A stretch of 64,000 nt of DNA from Diadophis punctatus similis (lineage: Eukaryota > Chordata > Lepidosauria > Squamata > Dipsadidae), in NCBI GenBank assembly GCA_023053685.1, contig JALIGW010000021.1:14621592-14685591 (forward strand). Reading direction: 5' to 3'. The number at the start of each line of letters is the position of its first letter. Positions within the stretch are counted from its first letter, which is position 1. The notes beneath the pieces are model-generated. The model had not been told where the DNA came from, ran no database searches, and was given only the letters and a program-made list of their open reading frames with translations. Below, one piece after another: positions 32,386 through 43,789 of the stretch. The translations under genes and the position numbers were made by a program.

Positions 32386-32714
32386 TGTTATCCATCTTGG
32401 CTTCCATAGTCTTCGCAATCTTTCTCCTACATTTGCTTTCTGCCAAGAATGGCAAAAGTTGGTTATTCCAGATATTCTGAAGGAGAAAGAGCAAAAGGCA
32501 ACCCTTGAAGAGGAGTATTCATTGGGGGGGGGGAGGAAGGAATGTCCCAAAAGTGAAGATGGAGGCCACATAACCAAAAGACCACTTATTGTTTGCAGGT
32601 GTCTTGCATACCCACAGTTGCAGTTACCACCTTGGCTATCCTTGAGGGTGATGTCCCCCTTCTCTGAGGAACATCCAATTTTCTCCCCTTCCTTCTTTTC
32701 AACACCAATATCAG

Positions 32715-33625
32715 AACAACAGAGTTGGAGGGGACCTTGGAGGTCTTCCAATCCAACCTCCTGCTCAAGCAGAAGAGACTCTAATACCATTGAGGTCTAC
32801 CAATCATTGGACAAATGGTTGTCCAATCTCTTCTTTAAAACCTCCAGTGATGGAGCATCCAGAACTTCTGAAGATAAGCCATTCCACTGATTCATTGTTC
32901 TCACTGTCAGGAAATTTCTCCTTAATTCAAGGCTGGACCTCTCCTTGATAAGCTTCCACCTGTTACCTCTTGTCTTACCCTCAAGAGGTTTGGAGAAGAG
33001 GTCAACCCTCTCTTCCTGGTGACAGCCCTTCAAGTATTGGAAGATGGCTACCGTAGCACCCTCTAATCCAGTGGTTCTCAACCTTCCTAATGCCGCGACC
33101 CTTTAATACAGTTCCTCATGTTGTGGGGACCCCCAACCATAAAATAATAAAATTGTTATTAGGAAACTCAGGGGTGGGTTCTAACTTACCTCGCTGCCAG
33201 TTCGCTTCCTCCTGCGCTACGTGGCTGCGCCTCATGGGCACGCATGTGCTTTGCACGCACGCACATGCGCAGTGCCAATTTTTTTAAATAAAAATTGCAA
33301 AAAAAAGCCAAAAACAAGATGGCGACGCATGCGCAGTGCCAGAAATTCAGCTTCTGCACATGCTCAGAAGTTCCCATGGTACAGATATATATTTTTTGCA
33401 GTAGTCTATTTGCATGTGGGTGGAGCTGCCTGGAGACGGATAGAGGAGCGGTGTCTCGGTTCCTAAGACCATCGGAAATACGTGTTTTCCGATGGTCTTA
33501 GGCGACCCCTGTGAAAGGGTCGTTCGATCCCCAAAGGGGTCATGACCCACAGGTTGAGAACCGCTGCTCTAATCCTTCTCTTTGTTAGACTAGAGAGGAG
33601 CGCCCCACGTTGGCACTCCAGCGAG
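32715..33625 (-). mobile_element. CR1 LINE 3' end, split by a SPIN-type hAT element
   Basis: Antisense CR1 from GAGTTGGAGGGGACC to CACCCTCTAATC, resuming at 33567 with CTCTAATCCTTCTC and TTAGACTAG. Confidence 0.88.
33069..33566. mobile_element. SPIN-type hAT MITE with a nested insertion
   Basis: Ends CAGTGGTTCTCAACCTTCC and CCACAGGTTGAGAACCGCTG with an exact 8-bp duplication CTCTAATC (33061-33068, 33567-33574). Internal GCGACCCTTTAATACAGTTC and AAAGGGTCGTTCGA match the SPIN family that spread between tetrapods by horizontal transfer (established for the family). About 33171-33440 is foreign: it begins CAGGGGTGGGTTCTAAC and resembles the ACCGGTTC MITE family. The palindrome CCTAAGACCATCGGAAA with its complement lies near the right end. 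Confidence 0.85.
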
Positions 33626-33762
33626 ATTAAGAGTTTGCCAAGGTAAATAAAGAAATTGGCTCTTTGAATGTGTAGATCAAGGATCTATGCAGGATTAAAT
33701 CTCCAGATGCAAGGAGAATCAGGAGCTAGAATGATCCATTCTTAAGGTTGGTCACCAAAGTA

Positions 33763-34130
33763 CAAGTGGTCCTCGACTTACAACAGTTCATTTATTGACC
33801 GTTCGAAGTTACAACGGCACTGAAAAAAGTGAGTTAGGACCATTTTTCACACTTATAACCATCGCGACATCCCCGTGGTCATGTGATCAAAATTAAGAAC
33901 TGACTCATATTTATGACGGTCGCAGTGCCCCAGGGTCATGTGATCCCCTTTTGCGACTTTCTGACAATGGGGAAGCCGGATTCACTTAACAACCGTGTTA
34001 CTAACTTGACAACTGCAGAGATTCACCGAACAGCTGTGGCAAGGGAGGTCACAAAATTCACTAAACAAATGTCTCACTTAGCAACGGAAATTCTGGGGCT
34101 CCGTTGTGGTCATAATGGAGGACCGCCTTT
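33763..34130. mobile_element. Tigger/pogo-like MITE (AGTCCTCGACTTAC family), copy 1
   Basis: Starts AGTGGTCCTCGACTTACAAC and carries CATGTGATCAAAATTAAG, CAGGGTCATGTGATCCCC and GGTCATAATGGAGGACC. It shares body and inverted ends with 44952-45322, 55208-55590, 55750-56140 and others. The superfamily is an inference from the CAGGTAGTCCTCGA-like end. Confidence 0.65.
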
Positions 34131-34139
34131 ACTAGAATA

Positions 34140-35065
34140 CTCTGACCTGCAAAAACCGAATCTTCTCATCTCATGTCAATGATTATGGCTCCCACCAAGT
34201 TCCTGCTGTGAATTCCTAACTTGGAAGCCTTCAGGATTAGGAAAGCCAAATTTGGTGGCAGAAACCCAAAAGGTTTAGATAGGACAGCAAAGAGTCACAG
34301 AAACAATCATTCTTTGCTACTTTCTGGTGTCCTTCTGGAGGTTTCGGCCCAGTTATGTTCAGGAAGGCTGAGGCTGAGCTACCAACATTGGAGAGCAGAA
34401 GCTTTTCAAACAAGGACCAACTTTTGGGACAATGGCTTTTCCCAGGTCTCCTAAAATTCTTGGCTCTTAGATGTCTCATGAAGGCGACCCATTGTAGAAA
34501 ACCTTTGGATACAAAGCAGGAAAAATAATGCATTTTTTGGCATTAAGTATTAATTGATTTAGCATTAAGTTTTGTTCGTGCATACATTTTTATTTATGTT
34601 GTGATATGACAGAAAAAGGGAGTGAATTTCTTGTGCTTATCCGTTGCTTATTTGTCTCGAAGAGGCTACTAACCAAAATACAAACCATGAAAGATGATTA
34701 CAGTTTGGCTGACCCGCTTCTTATTTTGCAAGAGCAAAAAGTAGGTCATCATTTTTCTCTTCTGCTAATCCCATTCCCAGAAGAAGAAGAAGCATCTTTT
34801 AAAACGATTAAAACTTCCTTGGCAGATTTTTTTTTTCCTAGCTTGCCTTAAAAAAAAACAACTGACATCAACACAGAGCATTCTTATACTTTCTCAATCC
34901 TCCATCTCAGCGCAATCTTTTAGAATAAATCCAGAGGTGAGATTTATTCCTCATTTCCAGGTAAGAGAAGATAGATTTCTAAGTCAAATGAAGCTGAAGG
35001 ACAATAAAGATTTCCACTTAGTGTTACGTGCAAAAGGTATGAATTCCTCAGTTCAGGAGAAGGGG
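34140..35065. other. Unique sequence, no gene recognised
   Basis: No repeat or exon recognised; some A/T homopolymers. Confidence 0.4.
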
Positions 35066-35069
35066 GAAA

Positions 35070-35307
35070 TAGCAATAGCAATAGCAATAGCACTTAGACT
35101 TATATACCGCTTCATAGTGCTTTACAGCCCTCTCTAAGCGGTTTACAGAGTTCAGCATATTGCCCCCAACAATCTGGGTCCTCATTTTACTGACCTCAGA
35201 AGGATGGAAGGCTGAGTCAACCTTGAGCCGGTAAGATTTGAACAGCTGAACTGCTGCACTAGCAGTAGCCTGCAGTGCTGCATTTAACCACTGCACCACC
35301 TCAGCTC
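35070..35307 (-). mobile_element. tRNA-derived SINE (GCTATT-tailed subfamily)
   Basis: Antisense AGCAATAGCAATAGC tail, TATATACCGCTTCATAGTGC, GTCCTCATTTTAC and a head at about 35300. Confidence 0.8.
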
Positions 35308-35319
35308 ATACCATCACTT

Positions 35320-36000
35320 AATCCAGATTGTACCTTAATCCAGATTGTAAATATCATTGGAGCAAAAGAAAGGGAGAAAAGTGTTGTGTTTATATGAGTC
35401 ACACTTGTTCCTGAATTAAAATTGACACGTAGATTTCGAAAAAGTCTATATCAAAAATGAGCTTCGAAAACCCTCATCTCTGAATCAGAGGAGCCATCAC
35501 AGGAAGCTCTAGAAGATATGGGGGCACCGGCCAAAATTGTCCCGAGTCAGGAAGAGCGTTTGAAGGTGCATCTGCCAAGGCTGCTGTGGGAACAAGCAGT
35601 GTGGTTGTTGGGAAAAGAAACTGGCCGGCTCGGAAAAATTGTTGTTGTGAAGCAAAAAAGAACCGGGACAATGGGACCTTGGTCCTGGAAGATGCAATGG
35701 AGCTCGAAGCCTTGGCAGCCCTCCAAAATGGCGCCTCAAGCTCATTCCTGCTCCTGGGCCCAGAACCTGTTAGAAATTCTATTTTATTGTATAGAAATGG
35801 TAGCAGAGGGTTAATATATAGCCATACAGATCAAATAAAGTGTATAGTGTACAGTCGCCTTGGTGCTTAATGGTTTTAACTGTCTCAGGGAACTCTCTTC
35901 AGAACAAAAAGACCATAGAGTATAACCATAGATGCAAACACTGGTTGAGTGTACACTGGCTGTAGTTACAAAATGAAGGTGAATCTATGTGTCCCAAGAT
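35320..36000. other. Mostly unique sequence with one TIR-like fragment
   Basis: CCTGTTAGAAATTCTATT at 35767 matches the left end of the element at 57618-57757. Otherwise unrecognised. Confidence 0.4.
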
Positions 36001-36003
36001 AAT

Positions 36004-36325
36004 GTTGCAGGATCCAATCTGGGGCTGTCACTGGGACCAGAAATTTTGTCTTCCGAGGTTTCGGGCTCGTGCTGGAGACCATCCTCAGGGAGTTTGTGAA
36101 TGCTCAGGAAGTTGTGAATGCTCCAACACTGGAAGTTTTTAAGAAGATGTTGGATAACCATTTGTCTGAAGTACTGTAGGGTTTCCTGCCTAGGCAGGGG
36201 GTTGGACTAGAAGACCTCCAAGGTCCCTTCCAACTCTGTTGTTGTTATTATTATTATAGTTTCTCTTTGGCTCAGAAGACAAAATCTCTGGTCTTGGTGA
36301 CCGACCCAGATTGGATCCTGCAACT
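36004..36325. repeat. Inverted repeat enclosing a CR1 tip
   Basis: CAGGATCCAATCTGGGGC...AAATTTTGTCTTC at the left mirrors AGACAAAATCTCTGGTC...CAGATTGGATCCTG at the right. A sense CR1 3' tip (36115-36240, TTGGACTAGAAGACC) with a short TTA run sits between them. Confidence 0.7.
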
Positions 36326-36329
36326 TCTG

Positions 36330-37025
36330 CAGTTGTTGCAATACAAAACACATTGCAACAAAAATTCCAACAAAATATTTAAGAAAGTTTGCTCTCCATT
36401 CTTTAAGTCCAGTGAATCCCTGCGGTTTTAGCCACATAGATTGTTCAATTCCAAATTTCTTGCCCTTAAATTAGGTCAACCAATGGAATTGTCCATCATC
36501 CTTGAACTGGGATACAACTCTCCAAAATGAAAGATGATAGTTTATCCAGATCTGCAGTAAATAAAGGGAGAGCCATTCCACTGGATGCAAAAAAGCTCTG
36601 AGAATAACAAAAAATACAGTTATAAATCATTTAGAAATGGTTGTAAGGTGATGATTATCTCAAAACTGGTGCTAAAAGTATTTATAATGTTGTTTACACA
36701 GAGTCTCTGCTTACTTCACATCCTGTGCTGTGTTGTGACTTGACTTGCCGTCCGTGTCATTCAAGTTCAGGTCATCTGAGATCATCTGGAGGGTTTTCAA
36801 CTAAATCAGGAGAGGATGTAAGGGAGACTATTTCTTAAAAGCACACCTGAGACACAATCCCAAACCTACAAACCTAATCCCAATTAAAGGAAGTAATAAG
36901 AAGAGAGTAGTACTCAAGAATACCCTGAGAATTGCAGCATTGAAACTTCAGAAGGGAAGGAGTAAGGCTCGGATGTTTGTACACTAATCTGTAGAGTACG
37001 GGGAACAAGCAGAAGATTTAGTACA
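36330..37025. other. Unique AT-rich sequence, nothing recognised
   Basis: No coding or repeat signal seen. Confidence 0.4.
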
Positions 37026-37026
37026 A

Positions 37027-37035
37027 AGAGGAAAT

Positions 37036-37126
<91 letters not shown>

Positions 37127-37185
37127 TTATGGTTCTTCTATGCCGCCCTACTCCCGAGGGACTCAGGGCGGCGTACAGCATTAAA
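37027..37185 (-). mobile_element. LINE-type 3' tail with long (TTTA)n
   Basis: A TTTA array (37030-37128) followed by TTCTTCTATGCCGCCCTACT and GGGCGGCGTACAGC, antisense. Confidence 0.65.
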
Positions 37186-37239
37186 TGCGATAGTATAGAT
37201 ATAACTGAAACTGGATATGGGATGGAATGGATATAATAG

Positions 37240-37600
37240 AATAACAGAGTTAGAAGGGACCTTGGAGGTCTTCTAGTCCAACCCCCTGCTCAAACATGAG
37301 ACCCCATACCATTTCAGACAAATGGTTGTCCAGTCTCTTCTTGAAAACCCCCAGGATTGGAGAACCCACAACTTCTGAAATTAAGTCGTTCCATTGATTG
37401 TTTTCACTGTCAAGAAATTTCTCATTTCTAGGTTGCTTCTCTCCTTGATTACTTTCCATCCATCCTTGATTAGTTGTTCCCATCCATTGCTTCTTGTCCT
37501 GCCTTCCAATGCCTTGGAAAATAAGTCGATTCCCTCTTCTTTCCTCAAATATTGGAGGACTGCTATCACTCCCTAGTCCTTCCCTTTGTTAGAGTACACA
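37240..37600 (-). mobile_element. CR1 LINE 3' end
   Basis: Antisense GAGTTAGAAGGGACCTTGG to AATATTGGAGGACTGCTATC, with a small internal duplication of TTGATTA...CCATCC (37447-37485). Confidence 0.85.
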
Positions 37601-37614
37601 TACCTGGTTTAAGG

Positions 37615-37882
37615 TACGTTTAATCTGAGCCCCAACTTGTCTGGAATGGTCTAGGGCAGTGTTTCCCAACCTTGGCAACTTGAAGATGTCTGGACTTCAA
37701 CTCCCAGAATTCCCCAGCCAGCATTCCCCAGCCAGCGAATGCTGGCTGGGGAATTCTGGGAGTTGAAGTCCAGACATCTTCAAGTTGCCAAGGTTGGGAA
37801 ACACTGGTCTAGGGTCTCCTGCTTGAGCAGGGGGTTGGACTAGAAGACCTCTGTGGTCTCTTCCAACTCTGTTATTCTGTTT
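37615..37882 (+). mobile_element. CR1 LINE 3' tip, split by a palindromic hAT MITE
   Basis: CTGGAATGGTCTAGGG, insertion, then TCTCCTGCTTGAGCAGGGG and GACTAGAAGACC. Confidence 0.85.
37657..37806. mobile_element. Palindromic hAT-type MITE at a CR1 target
   Basis: Ends CAGTGTTTCCCAACC/GGTTGGGAAACACTG with an exact 8-bp duplication GTCTAGGG (37649-37656, 37807-37814). The arms carry AACTCCCAGAATTCCCC and its complement. Confidence 0.88.
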
Positions 37883-37884
37883 TT

Positions 37885-38370
37885 CTGCTAGTCCCCACAA
37901 CAACAGACCATACCTGAGTCTCACCTCACCTTTGCTGAGATGGAGATAGCAGGAAAGCTTTCTTCTATACTGCAAAGGTGGTTTTTTTATTGTCACACAT
38001 TTTTATTGGGAGAAAGAGGATGAGGATGGCCAGCAAGACAACATACTTTTTAAAAGTGCTGGAGAAGACGGAGAAAACCCGTGGTTAATAGCCGAGGACT
38101 GAAGTTAAGAGCTGCTCCTCAGGCCTAATATTTTATTTCCACAAATCGCATCAGGACTCCAAGCCAACATTTTCCCCAGCCAGGGTATATTTTATTTCCT
38201 AAAAATCTTCTGTAGGGCTGACATTAAATTCTTTTCTGCTCCAGGGCAGTATTTTATTTTCAAAAATTGCTTACGTATCAGCAGGAAGACATATTAAGTA
38301 CTCGGGCCAAGGCCCCTCGCTTATCGAAAATTGTATTTTATATCTACGCTTTGCTGTGGAATTAAACTCA
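37885..38370. other. Unique sequence, nothing recognised
   Basis: No repeat family recognised; several ATTTTATTT motifs. Confidence 0.35.
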
Positions 38371-38371
38371 A

Positions 38372-38548
38372 ACTTCAGAATGGAAGACTTTTCGCTTCTC
38401 ATCCAAGAAGCTTCATCGGTTCTGGCAGAACCACGGCAGCTTCTTGGATGAGAAGGGAAATGTCTTTTTCTTCTTCTCCAAGGGAAAAAAACAACCCATT
38501 TCTCTTTTGAAAAAGCACCTTTGAGACAACTAAGAACCTCCACAGACA
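38372..38548 (+). mobile_element. Hairpin retroposon, decayed copy
   Basis: CTTTTCGCTTCTCATCCAAG, GCTTCTTGGATGAGAAGGG and AAAAAGCACCTTTGAGAC with a shortened tail CTCCACAGACA. Confidence 0.6.
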
Positions 38549-38549
38549 G

Positions 38550-39323
38550 CGTTATATTATATTTTCAAGAGGTTATTGTGGTAACCTGTCCAACTAAAAT
38601 TCCAGGCAAACACATTGTACAACGGCATTCAGTTTCCAATTCTCTGCAGAAGGCACTGGATCTATAAAAGCCATCTGGAAGAAATGAAAAGAGGTACAAC
38701 CAGGCCTTTTCTTCATGTCTCACCCAGTTTCTTGTTGCAGCAGGAGTTTCTGGAAACCCTACAGGGCAGCAAGTCCATGAGATGGAATTCATCTGGCTTT
38801 AACGCCTCTTAAGTTTTTCTGATTATAATTTTGCTTTTCAGAGATTTGCCAGAGAGTTTTGACCGATAGCTTTGCACGCAGTCGACCTTCCTCGAAGAAT
38901 GATTTTTCCCGACATAATAAATTTACCGTCATTATGGCGGGTTGAGCGTCAGAGAGAGAGCAACCATTTTCTGTTAGAAAGACAGCACCAAATTCATCAA
39001 GCACCATCTGTCTGTCTGTCTTTTGGAAGGCCCATCCATCATCTTCCTTGCATTAGTTCAGTCGTTAAGGTTTCATTCGACAGGGGTAATTTTAAAATAT
39101 GTGCTTTGCCCAATCCTAACTGGCAGAAGAGCAGATGGGGGAAATAATAATAATAATGCTATTCAGATCAAACCCTCAATTAGCACTAAAAAAAAAACAC
39201 CTGAATGCCAATTCATTAAAACTGCTTCATTAAAAGAGCTTTATGGTTTGGGCATCTGACTGGAGAGACAATGAGAATCCTTCAAGGCCGGCTGTCTTTC
39301 ACAGTTTCTCATTCAAAAGTTCA

Positions 39324-39325
<2 letters not shown>
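38550..39325. other. Unique sequence, no gene recognised
   Basis: No recognised repeat, apart from a short AATAATA run at 39142-39156. Confidence 0.35.
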
Positions 39326-39710
<385 letters not shown>

Positions 39711-39711
39711 T

Positions 39712-40415
39712 CCTTCTAAAACAAGGCAGGTAGGAGGAAAAATCATTTTAGAATCTAGGATTATCCAGTCCAAAATAAATCATCTCATTTAAAGACATCC
39801 AATGAAGAGATTTCACCTCTTTCTGGAGTAATTACTTCCATTGTAAAATGATCTCATTGTTAAGAAGGGTTTTTTTTTCTTCTTATCAGGATCTCTCCAT
39901 CATTTTAATCCATCTCTTATAATCTGGAGTGATAGAAAACATGTTTGGGTCCCCAACAAAAGACAGAATGTAAATACTAATAAATAAAGATAACCACTGG
40001 TCTTGATCTTCTTCTGTGTGACATATTTCAGGTTTACTTTTCAGTTTGTTCTTCTCACAGTCAAACATTCCCAGCTTCTTCAATCTCTCCTCCCATGTAA
40101 AATTTCCCGTATTCCCCCTGATAGTTTGTTCTGTATCTGTTCTAACTTGCTATTTTGATTTGGTCCCCTAAGTGAATATCTTCAATTTGCCTCTGTTAAG
40201 TTTTATTGTGCTCCATCCAACTTATTTATCTACTCTTCTTTGAATATCACTTTTAGGTTTATTTTCTATCTTCTAGGATATTAGCTGCCTCAACCTGTTT
40301 TGTATCAAATTCAATAAGAGCTCCCTCCCTTTCTTTCTCCACTCCTTCAATAAAATGTTGAAGAGTAAAGGGCCCAGAATTGAATGTTGTTACACCCCAC
40401 TCAGTATCTTTAACA
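39712..40415. other. Unique AT-rich sequence, possible old retroelement, not identified
   Basis: Continuous AT-rich text (about 39840-40410), reminiscent of an old LINE 3' region in antisense. No family could be assigned. Confidence 0.3.
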
Positions 40416-40417
40416 GA

Positions 40418-40810
40418 GTGACAGAGTTGGAAGGGACCTTGGAGGTCTTCTAGTCCAACTCCCTCTCAGGCAGGAAGCCCTATCCCATTCCAGACAAATA
40501 GCTGTCCAATCTCTTCTTAAAAACGTCCAGTGATGGATCACCCACAACTTCTGTTCCACTGGTTAATTGTTCTGCCAGGAAATTTCTCCTTAGTTCTAGG
40601 TTGTTTCTCTCCTTGATTAGTTTCCATCCGTTGCTTCTTGTCCTGCCTTCAGGTGGTTTGGAAAATAAGTTGACCCCCTCTTCTCTGGAACAGCCCCCCC
40701 AAATATTGGAAGACTGCTATCATGTCCCCCCTTCTTTTCATTAAACTAGACATCCTCAATTCCTGCAACCCTCCTTCGTATGTTTTAGCCTCCAGCCCCT
40801 TCATCAAGTA
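40418..40810 (-). mobile_element. CR1 LINE 3' end
   Basis: Antisense GAGTTGGAAGGGACCTTGG through CTGCTATCATGTCCCCCC to TTTTAGCCTCCAGCCCC. Confidence 0.88.
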
Positions 40811-40814
40811 AGTT

Positions 40815-41685
40815 AATTGATCAACAGACAGACTGTAGCATATTAAATGCTATTATATAAATATATCACAAATAAATGCATTCCTTTTTTGGAAAATGAT
40901 TTTGATGATGAACAAAGAGAGTAGACAATGGACTTAACTGAATACACAACAATTATGCTGATGGAAAACGATGAATTTGAAAGCTCTCTGGAATTCATCC
41001 AGAAGATGCCTCCATTTCTCTTTTGTCCTTTGTAAGCAAGCAACTTTTTTCTTTTATATTTATGTATTTATTTCAAGAGAAAGAACTAGAGGCAACTTCA
41101 ATCTTAGTCAATATGTCAGCCTTAATTTTTGCAGTGTTTTTTTTAACATATGTATCAGGTCAAAGAAAAGAACAATAGGGAATATAGTCCCAAAGGAAGA
41201 ATCATTTGCAACCAAAACAAAACAATTATTAAAAGGCTGGGTTTTTCTTTCTTTTTTTTTTCTTTTGAAAAAAAAATACAAATTGTTCGCCAAAGAAAAT
41301 AGTTCAAAATATTTGATAAGCTGTGACATAAACGACAAGGAATTTTAGCAATGGTGCAATGCAGACAGATTTATGGTAGCTGGAAGAACAAGAACTAATA
41401 CCTTCTCCGGCAAATGTTAAGGCAACCTGATCATTGTGTCCATCTGGAAAGAGACATGGTACTAATGTCTAACACAAGAAAATTTATCTTTTTTCATGCC
41501 CCAATGCAATGAAGAGATGACAACCGACAGCAAATGGAGTTTGTAAGAATGGAGAACAAAAGGCCCACAGAAGCTACATTTATTCAGTCATTTTAATTCA
41601 AAGCTTAGATAATTACAGAAAAACCAAGTTGGAAGGTCTTCTAGTTTGCTCAAGTAGGAGACGCTATACAGATACAGACACAGAT
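40815..41685. other. Unique AT-rich sequence, no gene recognised
   Basis: Nothing recognised on either strand. Confidence 0.35.
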
Positions 41686-41689
41686 ACAG

Positions 41690-41830
41690 ATTAACAGAGT
41701 TGGAAGGGACCTTGGAGGTCTTCTAGTCCAACCCCCTGCTCAAGCAGGGGACCCTATGACATTCTGGACAAATGGCTGTCCAGCCTCTTCTTAAAAGCCT
41801 CCAGGGATGGAGCAGTGACAACTTAATTAT
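41690..41830 (-). mobile_element. CR1 LINE 3' tip
   Basis: Antisense GTTGGAAGGGACCTTGGAGG to AGCCTCCAGGGATGGAGC. Confidence 0.85.
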
Positions 41831-41834
41831 TGTT

Positions 41835-42430
41835 AACAACAGAATCTTGAATGACTGTTAAGAGTTTCTTTCCACATTCCTGACCACTTTGTATTATCAT
41901 TATATTGCTGTTGTTAATATGGTTCATTGAGTCAACTCTTCTGGTTCTTGATGGCACAAGTCCATGAAGCTTTCTTCTCAACATTTTATTTTTATTTTTG
42001 GGAGTTGGCCTTGCCTTTTTCTATGTCTCTGACCCAAGGTCCCCAGCTAATTCCATTCCATAAGCTATTCATGTCCTGTGGAAATTGCTCCTGCTCCAAA
42101 GGTTGAAGGAAGCCTATTGTTCTGTCCTCGCTACACGTTACTCTGTGTGCAGCTAGACATGCAGCTAAACCTATTTATCCTTCAATAATCCATACTGTGT
42201 GCATAGATCTGGATGCTTTATTACTGGAACAGGACGGGTGAAACTGGGAAAAATAAAACTACATACAATAAGAGCCCACAATAATCAGACACAAAGACAG
42301 CTTTTTGCCACATGCTATCACTCTGCTGAACAACTAATTCCCACAACACTGTCTTATGCCCTGGGATGTCAAACCACCTAGCAGGAAAATAATGTTACTA
42401 TTATCCTTCTTTCCTATTACTTATTTCCTT
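41835..42430. other. Unique sequence, no gene recognised
   Basis: No repeat or coding signal recognised. Confidence 0.35.
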
Positions 42431-42439
42431 AGCTTCTTC

Positions 42440-43290
42440 TGACTATCACTTTGTTGTTTGTATCTTATGATTTATGTGAGTTGTTTTTATTTAATATCTT
42501 ATGATTTGTTCGTATCTTATGACTATGTGGTTTCTATTTAGTATCTTTGTATCTTATGATTTGTGTCAACTCGTATTAATTAATTAGGGCATCCGTCGGA
42601 ACCCTGACAATTTGGTTGTATCTTACGATTATGTTGATTGTTTCTATTTAGTATCGTATGATTTGTTTGTACCTTATGATTATGGCGATTGTTTCTACCA
42701 TGTTTCCCCCAAAATAAGACCCTGTCTTATATTTTTTTGTCACCCAAAAAGGCACCAGGTCCCTCAAATATTGGAAGATGGCTATGTCACCCCTAATTCT
42801 TATTTTGGGGGGGATTTCATCCACTGACTCACCTCACTTGTGCCTGTCACCCCTGGCCTCCTTTTGGCTGTCAGGGGCCTTCTTTGGCTTCAGATAGTTA
42901 ATCGATCCGGAGCTCTGTTATCGGCTGCAGAGGCCTTCAGGAAAACCTTGCCGGCTGCAGAAGAAATGGGCTGAGGTGCGCAAGGCCTGGCTGCAACTAT
43001 CCGCAGGTAAGTAGTAGGGCAGCTCCAGCCCCCCATCTCCACCCTAGCTTAATTTTTACCTGTGCACCCTGGAGTGGGTGGGGTCTTAATTAGGGCTTAT
43101 TTTGGGTGCAGGGCTTATATTGGGCACATGTGTAAAAAAATCAAGCTAGGGCTTACTTTCTGAGTAGATCATATTTTCAGAGAAACACAGTATTTCTATT
43201 ATGATTTATGTTGATTGCTATTTAGTATCCCATGACTAAGACTGACTGCTGTGTCTTATAATTATGAAGATTGTATCTTATGAATCATGA
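42440..43290. repeat. Degenerate minisatellite (CTTATGATT...TTTAGTATC), split by a transposon
   Basis: A variable unit of about 40 bp (TATCTTATGATTTGT, GATTGTTTCTATTTAGTATC) repeats from 42440 to 42697 and resumes at 43191-43290 after the mariner-like insertion. Confidence 0.65.
42698..43190. mobile_element. Mariner-like MITE (CATGTTTCCCCC family)
   Basis: Ends CCATGTTTCCCCCAAAATAA and AGAGAAACACAG flanked by TA on both sides (42696-42697, 43191-43192). It contains TAGGGCTTATTTTGGGTGC. A CR1 segment (42761-42801) is embedded in it, identical to 43692-43732. Confidence 0.7.
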
Positions 43291-43315
43291 TCCGTGACTA
43301 ATCACTTTGTTGCTC

Positions 43316-43560
43316 ACATATATTTATTTTATTTTATTTTATTTTTATTTATTTGTCAAACATGTATAGGTTAGTAGTAGTTTGTATAAACATAAGTAAA
43401 AAGTAACGATAAAAGAGGACAATAGGACAGAAGGACAGGGACGGTAGGCACAGTGGTACGCTTATGCACGCTCCTTACAGACCTCTTAGAAACGGGGAGA
43501 GGTCGACTGTAGACAGTCTAAGGTTAAAGTTTTTGGGGTTTGGGGAAGAGCTATACAGTG
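43316..43560 (-). mobile_element. Interspersed repeat, unclassified retroposon tail
   Basis: TTTATTTATTTGTCAAACATG followed by GGACAGGGACGGTAGGCAC and CTTATGCACGCTCCTTAC, which I recall as a frequent squamate repeat text. Family not assigned. Confidence 0.5.
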
Positions 43561-43614
43561 AGAACTTCTGCACCGGAGACAAATTTCTTGTGTGTCCAAT
43601 CACACTTGGCCAAT

Positions 43615-43775
43615 GAAGAATATTCCACTGCTTCTTGTCTTGCCTTCTGGAGCTTTGAAGAATAGGTTGACCCCTCTTCTTTGTGGCAGCCCCCTCAAAT
43701 ATTGGAAGATGGCTATGTCACCCCTAATTCTTCTTTTTATTAAACTCGACATACCCAATTCCTGCAATCTTCATA
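43615..43775 (-). mobile_element. CR1 LINE internal 3' fragment
   Basis: Antisense GCTTCTTGTCTTGCCTTC, AGGTTGACCCCTCTTC and CTCAAATATTGGAAG to CCAATTCCTGCAATC. Confidence 0.8.
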
Positions 43776-43789
43776 TATTATAATAGAAT

